In this document: positions 1-7,051 of the stretch, piece after piece
How positions within the stretch are numbered: position 1 is the stretch's first letter
How the letters are laid out: the number at the start of each line of letters is the position of its first letter
DNA from: Betaproteobacteria bacterium
GTDB lineage: Bacteria; Pseudomonadota; Gammaproteobacteria; Burkholderiales; Casimicrobiaceae
Reading direction: 5' to 3'
Assembly (NCBI GenBank): GCA_005888955.1
Contig: VBCS01000319.1
Coordinates: 1-7,269 of the forward strand
Length of the DNA: 7,269 nucleotides
The notes under the pieces: generated by a model
What the model was told of the DNA's origin: nothing
The model's input: the letters and a program-made list of their open reading frames with translations, nothing else
Database searches by the model: none
Position numbers and translations under genes: made by a program

Positions 1-1124
1 ATCTTGACCGGACACACGACGCCGCACTGGTTGCACATGGTGGCGGCCTGGGGCAGGTCCAGCGCATTCTCAATGCCGATGTACGACGGCGTCAGGATCG
101 AACCGATCGGACCTGGATAGACCCATCCGTACGAGTGCCCGCCGATGTTCTGGTAGACCGGACAGTGGTTCATGCACGCGCCGCAACGAATGCAGCGCAG
201 CGCTTCCTTGAGTTCGCCGCCGAGCACGGCGGAGCGGCCCGCGTCGACGACGACGAAGTACATGTGCTCGGCGCCGTGAAACTCGCCTAGGCCCTTGACC
301 CCGGTCAGGACGTCGACGTAGTTCGAGATCGACTGCCCGGTCGCCGAGCGCGGGAGCAGCCGCATCAGCGTCGCCACGTCTTCCAGCGTGGGGACGATCT
401 TCTCGATGCCCGAGATCGCGACGTGCACGCGCGGCAGCGTCGTAGTCAGGGTCGCGTTGCCCTCGTTGGTGACGATGACGACCGAGCCTGACTCGGCGAC
501 GAAGAAGTTGCCGCCGGAGATCCCCATGTCGGCACTGAGATAGTGTTGCCGCAGCACCCCCCTCGCCTCGAGGCACAGCTCGGCGATCTCGGTCTTGCGC
601 GGCGTCGCATGCGCCTTGGCGAACAGGTCGGCGACCTCCTCCTTGCTCTTGTGCAGCGCCGGGCCGATGATGTGCGAGGGCGGCTCGTAGTCGTTGATCT
701 GCAGGATGTACTCGCCCAGGTCGGTCTCGACGACCGTCAGTCCCGCGGCTTCGATCGCCCGGTCGAGCTCGGACTCCTCGCTTACCATCGATTTCGACTT
801 GATGATCTTGCGCACGCCGTGGCGGCGCGCGATGTCGAGCACGTGCGCGTTGATCTCGCCCGGCGTCTCGGCCCATAGCAGAGTGGCGCCGCGCGCGATC
901 GCGTTGCGCTCGAAGATCTCGAGCCACACGTCGAGGTCGTCCAGCGCACGCTGGCGAATCGCCCGGCCTGCTTCGCGCGTGGCCTCGAAATCGTCGAGCT
1001 CGGAGAGCGATTCCCGCCACTTGGCGACGAATTTGCCCTTGATCTTCTGCAGGTTGCGCTGGAGCTCCGCGTTCGCCATGTTGGCGTGCGCGCGCTCCTT
1101 GAAATGCATCGAGGCGATTTGCAT
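1..1124 (-). CDS. lutB: LutB-family iron-sulfur protein of L-lactate utilisation (partial, C-terminus outside window)
   Basis: This frame stays open for 374 codons from the ATG at 1124 to the window edge. LutB (also LldF/YkgF) is the ferredoxin-like subunit of the LutABC complex, which oxidises L-lactate to pyruvate in the cytoplasm. Residues about 70-290 form the LUD (DUF162) domain, with motifs such as SADMGISGGNFFVAESGS near 196-213. A four-cysteine [4Fe-4S] motif follows (C311, C314, C317, C321, in CIRCGACMNHCP), then a second cluster starts with C364, C367 and C371 (CNQCGVVCPVK) just before the edge. The family is usually about 470 residues, so roughly 100 C-terminal residues are missing. 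The ATG at 1124 is chosen because AGGA lies 7 nt upstream; ATGs at codons 6 and 16 are weaker alternatives. lutA precedes it, and lutC would be expected beyond the left edge. The visible part shows no break. Identity is confident; the lactate substrate is inferred from the family. Confidence 0.93.
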   Translation of the reverse strand, partial: MQIASMHFKERAHANMANAELQRNLQKIKGKFVAKWRESLSELDDFEATREAGRAIRQRALDDLDVWLEIFERNAIARGATLLWAETPGEINAHVLDIARRHGVRKIIKSKSMVSEESELDRAIEAAGLTVVETDLGEYILQINDYEPPSHIIGPALHKSKEEVADLFAKAHATPRKTEIAELCLEARGVLRQHYLSADMGISGGNFFVAESGSVVIVTNEGNATLTTTLPRVHVAISGIEKIVPTLEDVATLMRLLPRSATGQSISNYVDVLTGVKGLGEFHGAEHMYFVVVDAGRSAVLGGELKEALRCIRCGACMNHCPVYQNIGGHSYGWVYPGPIGSILTPSYIGIENALDLPQAATMCNQCGVVCPVK

Positions 1125-1131
1125 TGCTCGA

Positions 1132-1135
1132 TCCT
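1132..1135 (-). promoter_or_regulatory. Ribosome binding site of lutB
   Basis: AGGA on the minus strand lies 7 nt before the ATG at 1124. It supports that start over the downstream in-frame ATGs. A run of seven T on the minus strand (1143-1137) lies immediately upstream. Confidence 0.6.
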
Positions 1136-1152
1136 GAAAAAAAGGCCCTACT

Positions 1153-1217
1153 GCAAGGACGCAAGGAACGCAGAAAAGCGGATTCTCGTATGTTCCATGC
1201 GTGCTTCGCGTCTTTGC
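1153..1217. repeat. Imperfect inverted repeat with short tandem GCAAGG units between lutA and lutB
   Basis: The left arm GCAAGGACGCAAGGAACGC (1153-1171) and the right arm GCGTGCTTCGCGTCTTTGC (1199-1217) pair at 15 of 19 positions across a 27-nt spacer. The left arm itself repeats GCAAGGAC / GCAAGGAAC. The element fills most of the 102-nt gap between the lutA stop and the lutB start and has no coding character. It could fold in the lutA-lutB transcript and affect mRNA stability or the lutA:lutB ratio. The GCAAAGACGC / GCAAGGAACGC wording resembles small dispersed intergenic repeats I recall from environmental bacteria. That resemblance is from memory and unchecked. Confidence 0.65.
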
Positions 1218-1226
1218 GGCAAGTCT

Positions 1227-1952
1227 TCAGCCCTCCCCTGCAAGCACTTCGGCGACGTGCAGCACGCGCGTTTTCATGTCGCCGCGCCGGCGCAGGCGGC
1301 CTTCGATATTGAGCATGCAACCCAGATCGCCCAGCACGACGGCATCGGCGCCGCTGGCGGCGATGTGCTGGCATTTGTTGTCGGCCAGCCGCGTCGATAT
1401 GTCGCCGAACTTGAGCGCGAACGTGCCGCCGAATCCGCAGCAGGTCTCGCATTCGGTCATCTCGACGAGCTTGAGGCCCGGCACACGAGAGAGCAAGGTC
1501 CGCGGCTGGCGCTTCACGCCCATCTCGCGCAGTCCCGCGCAGGAGTCATGATAGGTGACGGTGGCCGCAAGCGATCCGGGCACGGCGGCGAGCTTGAGCA
1601 CCCGATCGAGAAAGTCGGTCAGCTCATAGGTCTTGGCCGCAAGCGCGCCCGCGCGCTCGAGCAGCCCCGGATCGTCGCGGAAGAGATCGGCATAGTGCGT
1701 CCTGATCATGCCGCTGCACGAGCCTGACGGCGAGACAAGATAATCGCAGGCTTCGAATTCGCCAACGACCTTGGCTGCCAGTGCCCGCGCGCCGACGCGA
1801 TCGCCCGAGTTGTATCCCGGTTGCCCGCAACAGGTCTGCATGGACGGAACGTAGACTTCGGCGCCGCCCGCCTCGAGCAATCGCACTGCGGCGAAGCCGA
1901 TCGACGGCCGCATGAGGTCGACGAGACAGGTGACGAAAAGACCGACGCGCAT
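1227..1952 (-). CDS. lutA: LutA-family (LldE/YkgE) cysteine-rich iron-sulfur protein of L-lactate utilisation
   Basis: This complete 241-residue protein has the usual LutA length. LutA acts with LutB and LutC in the cytoplasmic oxidation of L-lactate to pyruvate. It carries two cysteine-rich CCG domains (DUF224), as in heterodisulfide reductase HdrB and glycolate oxidase GlcF. The first has C9 and C41-C42 in QTCCGQPGYNSGD, with further cysteines at C69 and C79. The second has C138 in YHDSCAGLREMG, C168, C171-C172 in CETCCGFGGTFA, and C194 and C212. These are the expected ligands of non-cubane or cubane iron-sulfur clusters. The ATG at 1952 gives the standard MRVGLFVTCLVDLMRPSIGF start, although no clear Shine-Dalgarno precedes it. 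It lies 69 nt downstream of nuoN and 102 nt upstream of lutB on the same strand, so read-through from the nuo operon or a promoter in the short gap are both possible. No frameshift is seen. Confidence 0.94.
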   Translation of the reverse strand: MRVGLFVTCLVDLMRPSIGFAAVRLLEAGGAEVYVPSMQTCCGQPGYNSGDRVGARALAAKVVGEFEACDYLVSPSGSCSGMIRTHYADLFRDDPGLLERAGALAAKTYELTDFLDRVLKLAAVPGSLAATVTYHDSCAGLREMGVKRQPRTLLSRVPGLKLVEMTECETCCGFGGTFALKFGDISTRLADNKCQHIAASGADAVVLGDLGCMLNIEGRLRRRGDMKTRVLHVAEVLAGEG

Positions 1953-1985
1953 GGGGATGAACCGGACCGAAGGAATGGTAGCACG

Positions 1986-2002
1986 GCGCGCTCACCGCGC
2001 GC
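1986..2002 (-). other. GC-only hairpin between nuoN and lutA
   Basis: GCGCGC (1986-1991) and GCGCGC (1997-2002) form a 6-bp all-GC stem around a 5-nt loop (GGTGA on the minus strand). It starts about 20 nt after the nuoN stop. No U-run follows on the minus strand, so it is not a standard intrinsic terminator. It could mark the 3' end of the nuo message, pause polymerase or protect mRNA. In such GC-rich DNA it may also be chance. Confidence 0.35.
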
Positions 2003-2021
2003 TTCATCAGGTTAGGCAACC

Positions 2022-3400
2022 TTAGTAGGAGTGCGTCAGCGCCAGAACGCACCAGCCCATCATCTTCTGCGGAAAAACGCCAAGCAAAAGCAGTGCGAGT
2101 CCGTTGACCGACAGCAACAGCCGGGCTTCGCCACGCGCAGCGCGCCGACGAGCGACGCCATCACGGCGACTACGGCAAGCCAGACGAGGCCGATGTCTAC
2201 CGCAGCCGCGATCACCGAGAATTTCGCGTAGAAGCCGACCGTCGGCGGCACGCCGGCCAGCGAAAACATCGCCAGCAGCATCATGAACGCGTACCACGGG
2301 CTCCTCTGATTCAAGCCCTTGAAGTCGTCGAGCCGATCCGCTTCGAAGCCCTCGCGCGAAAGCAACAGCACGACGCCGAACCCGACCAGCGTGGTCAGAA
2401 CATACGTGACCGTGTAGAACATCGCCGCGCTGTAGGCGTCGCTGGTTGCACCGAGGAAACCCATCAGCATGAAGCCCATGTTGGCGATGGTCGAATAGGC
2501 CAGCATTCGCTTGATGCTCGACTGGGCAATGGCAATGATGTTGCCGAAGAGCATCGACAACAGCGACAGGACCAGCAGCATGCCCTGCCAGTCGAATGCC
2601 AGCGCCGACAGCGAGCCGACGAGCAGCCGCATGGCGAAGGCGAATGCGGCGAGCTTCGGAGCCGAGCCGATGAACAGCGTCACGGCCGTCGGCGCCCCAT
2701 CATAGACGTCGGGTATCCACATGTGGTACGGCACCGCGCCGAGCTTGAACGCGATGCTGGAGACGACAAATACGAGCCCGAACACCAGGATCACCCGGTT
2801 GCTGTGCGCGTTGACGATCGCGTCCGCGACGCCGGTAATCTCCAGCGTCCCGGTCGCGCCGTAGAGCATCGACATGCCGTAGAGCAGAAAGCCCGACGCG
2901 AGAGCGCCCAGCACGAAGTACTTCATCGACGCCTCGACCGCCCGCTCGGACTCGCGCTGCAGCGCGACCATCGCGTACAGCGAGAGCGACATGAGCTCGA
3001 GGCCGAGGTAGAGGGTCACGAAGCTGTTGGCCGAGATCATGACCATCATCCCAAGCAGCGCCGTGAGCATCAGCACGAAGGTTTCGCCGCGGAACAAGCC
3101 GCGCGCGGCGAGGTAACCGCGCGAATAGAAAAGGGTCAACGACACGGCGACGTACGCGAAGAGCTTCAGGACGTCGGCCAGCTTGTCAGTGACGTACATG
3201 TTGCCGAACGCGCGCAGCGGCGTATCGTCGGGCGACACCAGTGTCAGATATGCCGCGGCGAGCAGGGTGAGCTGCGTCAGCCAGTAGCTGATCTGACGCC
3301 GTGAGTCGGGCACAAATAGATCTACAACCAGGATCACGCAGGCGGCGCTCGCCAGCACGATTTCGGGCAACGCTGCGCCAAAGTTGAATGCGATGCTCAT
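2022..3400 (-). pseudogene. nuoN: NADH-quinone oxidoreductase subunit N, interrupted near its 3' end by a deletion and frameshift
   Basis: NuoN is one of three antiporter-like proton-pumping subunits of the complex I membrane arm. The ATG at 3400 opens 420 residues of well conserved NuoN. Expected charged residues are present: E135 in YLGLELMSL, K219 in AFKLGAVPYHMWIPD, K249 in GSAPKLAAF and K393 in FYAKFSVI. After A420 (ends at 2141) the frame yields unrelated sequence. The genuine C-terminus, RGEARLLLSVNGLALLLLG to HSY, continues in another frame from 2135 to the TAA at 2022. Only five bases separate the two parts, whereas the family has about 22-28 residues there (the YYLR..K.MYF helix and loop). 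The missing length must be 3n+1 nt. Without repair the product is 446 residues with a wrong tail. The gene starts 16 nt after the nuoM stop with a weak ribosome site. Identity is certain; whether the break is real is not. Confidence 0.9.
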
Positions 3401-3416
3401 GGCCGTCGTCGCGCTT

Positions 3417-4889
3417 TCACTGCTTGCTCTGGGCGACCTGCGTCAGCAGTTGCGCCACGGAGGCATGCATCACGTCGGTAAAGGGCTTCGGGTAGATGCC
3501 GAGGGCGAGGATCGCGGCGACCAGCGTCGCCAGCAGCCAGAATTCCCGCTTCGACACGTCCTTCAGCGCGGCCACTCCGGCGTTGGCGACGTCGCCGAAC
3601 CAGACTCGCTTGTACATCCACAACGTATACGCTGCCCCCAGAATCATGATCGTCGCGGCGAGGAAGCCGAGCCAGAAGTTCGCTTTGACTGCCGCGAGGA
3701 TCACCAGGAACTCGCCGACGAAACCGCTGGTGCCTGGCAATGCGGCGTTGGCCATCGCGAACAGCATGGCGAAGGCCGCGAACTTGGGCATCGTGTTCAC
3801 CACGCCGCCGTAATCACCGATCAGCCGGCTGTGCATGCGGTCGTAGAGCACGCCGACGCATAGGAACAGCGCGGCGGATACAAAGCCGTGCGAGATCATC
3901 TGCACCAGGCCGCCTTCGATGCCGAGCTGGCTGAACAGGAAGAAGCCGAGCGTCACGAAGCCCATGTGCGAGATCGACGAGTACGCAATGAGCTTTTTCA
4001 TGTCGGGTTGCACCAGCGCGACGAAGCCGATGTAGACCACCGCGACCAGCGACAGCGTGATGACAAACCCGGCGAGGTAATGGCTCGCATCGGGCAGGAT
4101 CGGCAGGATGAAGCGGACGAAGCCGTACGCTCCGACCTTCAGCGTGATGGCGGCGAGGACGACCGAGCCGCCGGTTGGCGCCTCGACGTGCGCGTCGGGC
4201 AGCCAGGTGTGTACTGGCCACATCGGCACCTTGACCGCGAACGCGATGAAGAATGCGGCGAACAGCCATTCCTGCGTCTTGAGCGACAGCGGCAGCTGAT
4301 ACCACTCGAGGATCGAGAAGCTGCCGCTGACGGTGTACAGATAGATCAGCGCGACCAGCATCAGCACCGAGCCCAGGAACGTGTAGAGAAAGAACTTGAG
4401 TGCGGCGTAGATGCGGTTCGGGCCGCCCCAGACGCCGATGATGAGGTACATCGGGATCAACTGCGCTTCGAAGAAGACGTAGAACAGCACGGCGTCGAGC
4501 GAGGCGAACACACCGTTGATGAGCCCCGACATGATGAGGAACGCCGCCATATACTGGGCGACTCGCGTCTGGATGACCACCCAACCGGCCCAGACGGCGA
4601 GCACGGTGATGAAGCTGTTGAGCAGGATGAAGAGGACCGATATCCCGTCGACGCCGAGGAGGTAATTGACGCTGAAGCGCGGGATCCATTCGATCGTCTC
4701 GACGAACTGCATCTCGGCGGTGCCAAGCGTGAATTGCGTGTAGAGCGGAATCGTTACCGCGAATCCGGCGACAGCGCCGACGAGCGCCAGCCAGCGCGCC
4801 GCGGGCGCGTCGCGGTCGCGGTTGACCGCGAGCACGAGAAGTCCGGCGACGATCGGTACCCAGATCGCCAGGCTCAAGTAGGGCAGCAT
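3417..4889 (-). CDS. nuoM: NADH-quinone oxidoreductase subunit M
   Basis: NuoM is an antiporter-like proton-translocating subunit of respiratory complex I in the cytoplasmic membrane, between NuoL and NuoN. The 490-residue frame is complete and of family length, with hydrophobic segments consistent with 14 transmembrane helices. Expected functional charges are present: E141 in FYVFFEAQLIPMYLIIG, K220 in AFAVKVPMWPVHTWLPD, K251 in ITLKVGAYGFVRF and E393 in SGFVGEFLVI. The start is placed at the ATG at 4889, which overlaps the nuoL TGA as TGATG and gives MLPYLSLAIW, the usual NuoM N-terminus. An in-frame ATG at 4913 would add eight residues that merely re-read the nuoL end, so it is less likely. 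The one-base overlap implies translational coupling. Unlike its neighbours nuoL and nuoN, it shows no frameshift or missing block. Confidence 0.97.
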   Translation of the reverse strand: MLPYLSLAIWVPIVAGLLVLAVNRDRDAPAARWLALVGAVAGFAVTIPLYTQFTLGTAEMQFVETIEWIPRFSVNYLLGVDGISVLFILLNSFITVLAVWAGWVVIQTRVAQYMAAFLIMSGLINGVFASLDAVLFYVFFEAQLIPMYLIIGVWGGPNRIYAALKFFLYTFLGSVLMLVALIYLYTVSGSFSILEWYQLPLSLKTQEWLFAAFFIAFAVKVPMWPVHTWLPDAHVEAPTGGSVVLAAITLKVGAYGFVRFILPILPDASHYLAGFVITLSLVAVVYIGFVALVQPDMKKLIAYSSISHMGFVTLGFFLFSQLGIEGGLVQMISHGFVSAALFLCVGVLYDRMHSRLIGDYGGVVNTMPKFAAFAMLFAMANAALPGTSGFVGEFLVILAAVKANFWLGFLAATIMILGAAYTLWMYKRVWFGDVANAGVAALKDVSKREFWLLATLVAAILALGIYPKPFTDVMHASVAQLLTQVAQSKQ

Positions 4890-5637
4890 CAGACCACTCG
4901 CAGCGTAAGCCACCAGAACAGGAAGACCACGATCCCGAGGACCATGGCGAATGCGTACTGATAAATGAAGCCCGACTGGATCTGGCGCAGGACCGCCGAT
5001 GTCGCGCCGACCAGCCGAGCGCTGCCGTTGACGAAGAAGCCATCGATGATCGAGCGGTCACCGACGTTGGAGAACAGTGTGCCTAAGCGACGGAAGCCGC
5101 CGGCAAAGAACCAGTCATTGAAGCGGTCGATGTAGTAATTGTTGACAAGCAGTTGGTACAGCGCGCCCGCCCGCTCACTGATCTTCGCCGGCAGGTCGCT
5201 GCGCTTGATGTAGAGCAGCCACGCAGCCGCAACGCCTGCCACCGCGAGCCAGAACGGCAAAGTCGTCATACCGTGCAGAACAAAGGGCCAGGGGCCGTGC
5301 CATTCCTCGGTCATCGTGGCGAGCCCCGCATGCTGCTGCGCGATCACGATCGACTGGCCGAAGAAATTGCCGAACAGCACGTGGTCGATGTACGCCCACC
5401 CCGAGTAAATCGACGGAATCGCCAGCAACACCAGCGGCACCGTCACGACCCAGGGACTCTCGCGCGGATCGCCGCCCTGGCCGTGCGTCTCATCATGCCC
5501 AGGCTCCTCCGGCGAATGCGCTGCATGAGCGTCGGCGTGCCTGAAGCGCTCCTCGCCGTGAAACGCCAGGAACATCATACGGAACGTGTAGAACGCAGTA
5601 ATGAACACGCCGATGGTCACCGCGAACTCCGCGTAGC

Positions 5638-5663
5638 GATGCCCGCAACGGCGGGATGCCCGC
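5638..5663. repeat. 9-bp direct repeat flanking the second nuoL break
   Basis: GATGCCCGC occurs at 5638-5646 and again at 5655-5663, separated by 8 bp. The NuoL frame change falls inside this stretch. Between the copies, CCCGC (5642-5646) and GCGGG (5651-5655) form a 5-bp stem with an AACG loop. Short direct repeats and hairpins are typical of slippage or template-jump deletions. The repeat may also be part of what misled an assembler. Confidence 0.6.
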
Positions 5664-6273
5664 GAGCGCCACTGAGCCGATCAGCGCGGTCCAGTAGGTG
5701 ATCGGCATGTATTTGCGCAAGCCCCCCATTTTGCGCAGGTCCTGCTCGTGATGCAGCGCGATGATGACCGAGCCCGCGGCCAGGAAGAGCAGCGCCTTGA
5801 AGAACGCGTGCGTCATCAGGTGAAAGATCGCCGCCGAATAGGCCGAGATGCCGAGCGCAACGGTCATGTATCCCAGCTGCGAGAGCGTCGAGTAGGCGAT
5901 GACGCGCTTGATGTCGTTCTGGACTACGCCGAGCAGCGCCATGAACAGCGCGGTCGTCGCGCCGATGATCGTGACGAACGCCAGCGCCGCCTCGGAAAGC
6001 TCGAACAACGGGCTCATGCGCGCGACCATGAAGATGCCGGCGGTAACCATGGTCGCGGCGTGGATCAGCGCCGAGATCGGCGTCGGGCCTTCCATCGAGT
6101 CGGGAAGCCAGACGTGGAGCGGCACTTGCGCCGACTTGCCCATTGCACCGACGAACAGCCCGATGCAGATCGCGGTCAGCACCGACCATTGCGACTGCCC
6201 CGCGATGCTCAGCGTCGCCCCGGCGAGCGCCGGCGCGCCCTTGAACACGGTCGCATAGTCGAGCGAGCCGAAG

Positions 6274-6295
6274 TACGCGACGATGAGGCCGCGTA
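6274..6295. repeat. Inverted repeat at the first nuoL break
   Basis: TACGCG (6274-6279) and CGCGTA (6290-6295) form a 6-bp stem with a 10-nt loop. The frame change of nuoL (6292 to 6290) lies in the right arm. Six-base stems are common in GC-rich DNA, so this may be chance. Confidence 0.35.
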
Positions 6296-6777
6296 TACCA
6301 GAAGCCGATCAGCAGGTACGACACCAGTCCCACCGCCTCCCAGCCGAAGAAAAGCTGCAGGAAATTGTTCGCCATCACGAGCATCAGCATGCTGAAGGTG
6401 AACAGCGAGATGTACGCGAAGAAGCGCGTGTAGCCCGGGTCGTCCGCCATGTAGCCGATGGTGTAGATGTGCACCATCAGCGACACGAAGCTGACGACCG
6501 TGATCATCAATGCAGTCAGCGGGTCGATCAGGAAGCCGATCGTGAACTTCAAGTCGCCGGACGTCATCCATGTGTAGACGTCGCCGTTGAAGCTGTTCCC
6601 TGCCAGAACGTCGCGAAGGATGAACGCCGAGGCGACGGTCGAGACGGCGACGCCGAGAATGCAGATCCAGTGCGAAGCCGCGCGGCCGAGCTTCGGGCCC
6701 CAGAGGCCGACGACGATCGCGCCGACGAGCGGCGCGAGGGGAACAAGCAGGTACAGCTGTTGCATGTTCATCTAACG

Positions 6778-6781
6778 CCTC
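6778..6781 (-). promoter_or_regulatory. Ribosome binding site of nuoL
   Basis: GAGG on the minus strand lies 6 nt before the nuoL ATG at 6771 and overlaps the authentic nuoK stop TGA (6782-6780). This suggests that nuoL translation is coupled to termination of nuoK. Confidence 0.6.
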
Positions 6782-7029
6782 ACCCCTTGAGTCGCCCCAT
6801 TTCCTCGATGTCGATCGAGCCAGAACACGAACACCTGGCCGGCGTTGTCGCCGAGGAAACGCGAGAACGCGATGAAGTTCAAGTTGACGGCGAGCAGCAT
6901 GAGCTCGATCGCCATCAGCATGATGAGGACGTTGCGCCGATTCAGGAAAATGCCGATCACGCTGATCGCAAACAGGATCGCCCCGAGAATCAGGTAATGC
7001 GACAGCGTCGGCTGCGACAGCAATGACAA
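6780..7029 (-). pseudogene. nuoK: NADH-quinone oxidoreductase subunit K, interrupted by a deletion and frameshift
   Basis: NuoK is a small three-helix membrane subunit of complex I (mitochondrial ND4L homologue) that helps link the quinone site to the proton pumps. Residues 1-69 are conserved NuoK, covering helix 1, the GIFLNRRN loop, helix 2 with the essential glutamate (E42 here, E36 in the usual numbering) and GDNAGQVFVF. After base 6823 the frame changes. The true C-terminus GSIDIEEMGRLKG is read from 6821 to the TGA at 6780. The third helix, usually ILTVAAAEAAIGLAIL with a second conserved glutamate, is missing: about 24 residues, fitting a loss of about 71 nt. Restoring it gives 101 residues counted from a typical start. 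As written, the frame yields an 85-residue product with a false tail ending at 6772. The start is a TTG at 7029 with a strong GGGAGG site; a TTG two codons later is an alternative. Confidence 0.9.
6804..6819. repeat. Inverted repeat next to the nuoK break
   Basis: CTCGAT (6804-6809) and ATCGAG (6814-6819) form a 6-bp stem with a GTCG loop on the plus strand. It directly abuts the point where nuoK loses its third helix (6822-6820). It lies in the retained C-terminal coding part, so it may be only a by-product of the SIDIEE codons. Confidence 0.4.
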
Positions 7030-7035
7030 CTCGAT

Positions 7036-7041
7036 CCTCCC
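7036..7041 (-). promoter_or_regulatory. Strong ribosome binding site deciding the TTG start of nuoK
   Basis: GGGAGG on the minus strand is followed by 6 nt and then TTG at 7029-7027. No ATG or GTG lies near it in the nuoK frame, so this near-consensus site marks the rare TTG codon as the start. Confidence 0.7.
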
Positions 7042-7051
7042 TGCCCTTAAG

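Larger units (their letters stand above)
4889..6771 (-). pseudogene. nuoL: NADH-quinone oxidoreductase subunit L, broken at two points by deletions and frameshifts
   Basis: NuoL is the distal antiporter-like subunit of complex I, with a long lateral helix at its C-terminus. Three pieces in different frames together read as NuoL. Piece 1 (6771-6292, 160 residues) includes E145 in FFGWEAVGLVSYLLIGFWYT. Piece 2 (6290-5649, 214 residues) runs from GLIVAYFGSLDY, through the conserved lysine in MGKSAQVPLHVWLPDSMEGP, to VALAGIPP. Piece 3 (5638-4889, 249 residues) runs from RYAEFAVTIGVF to WWLTLRVV and includes the lateral-helix region. Between pieces 1 and 2 about 25 residues (with the RVGD motif) are missing; between 2 and 3 about 20-25 (with GFFSKD). 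Each missing length must be 3n+2 nt. The pieces total 623 residues against a usual 670 or so. The ATG at 6771 has GAGG 6 nt upstream; an ATG two codons later is possible. As written, translation stops early at 5617. Confidence 0.92.

Noticed and set aside
1137..1143. Intrinsic terminator between lutA and lutB
   Set aside because: The T7 run is not directly preceded by a stable stem. The inverted repeat ends about 9 nt before it and is imperfect.
70..1452. Long minus-strand frame of 460 codons spanning lutB and the end of lutA
   Set aside because: It is arginine and alanine rich, has no domain, and overlaps the clear LutB and LutA frames. It is a GC-driven shadow.
2022..2297. Separate small gene of 91 codons at the end of nuoN
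   Set aside because: Only its last 37 residues make sense, as the NuoN C-terminus; the rest is nuoN read out of frame.
3888..4961. Plus-strand frame of 357 codons opposite nuoM
   Set aside because: The product is rich in D, E, R and H without domains. That pattern is expected from reading a hydrophobic membrane gene antisense.
3814..5061. Minus-strand frame of 415 codons overlapping nuoM and nuoL
   Set aside because: It is an arginine-rich out-of-frame reading of nuoM, which is fully convincing in its own frame.
4889..6290. Programmed ribosomal frameshifting in nuoL or the other nuo genes
   Set aside because: Frameshifting would not explain the missing 20-25 residues at each site, and no slippery heptamer is seen at the junctions.
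6283..7026. Plus-strand frame of 247 codons opposite nuoL and nuoK
   Set aside because: It is a charged, low-complexity antisense shadow with no recognised motif.
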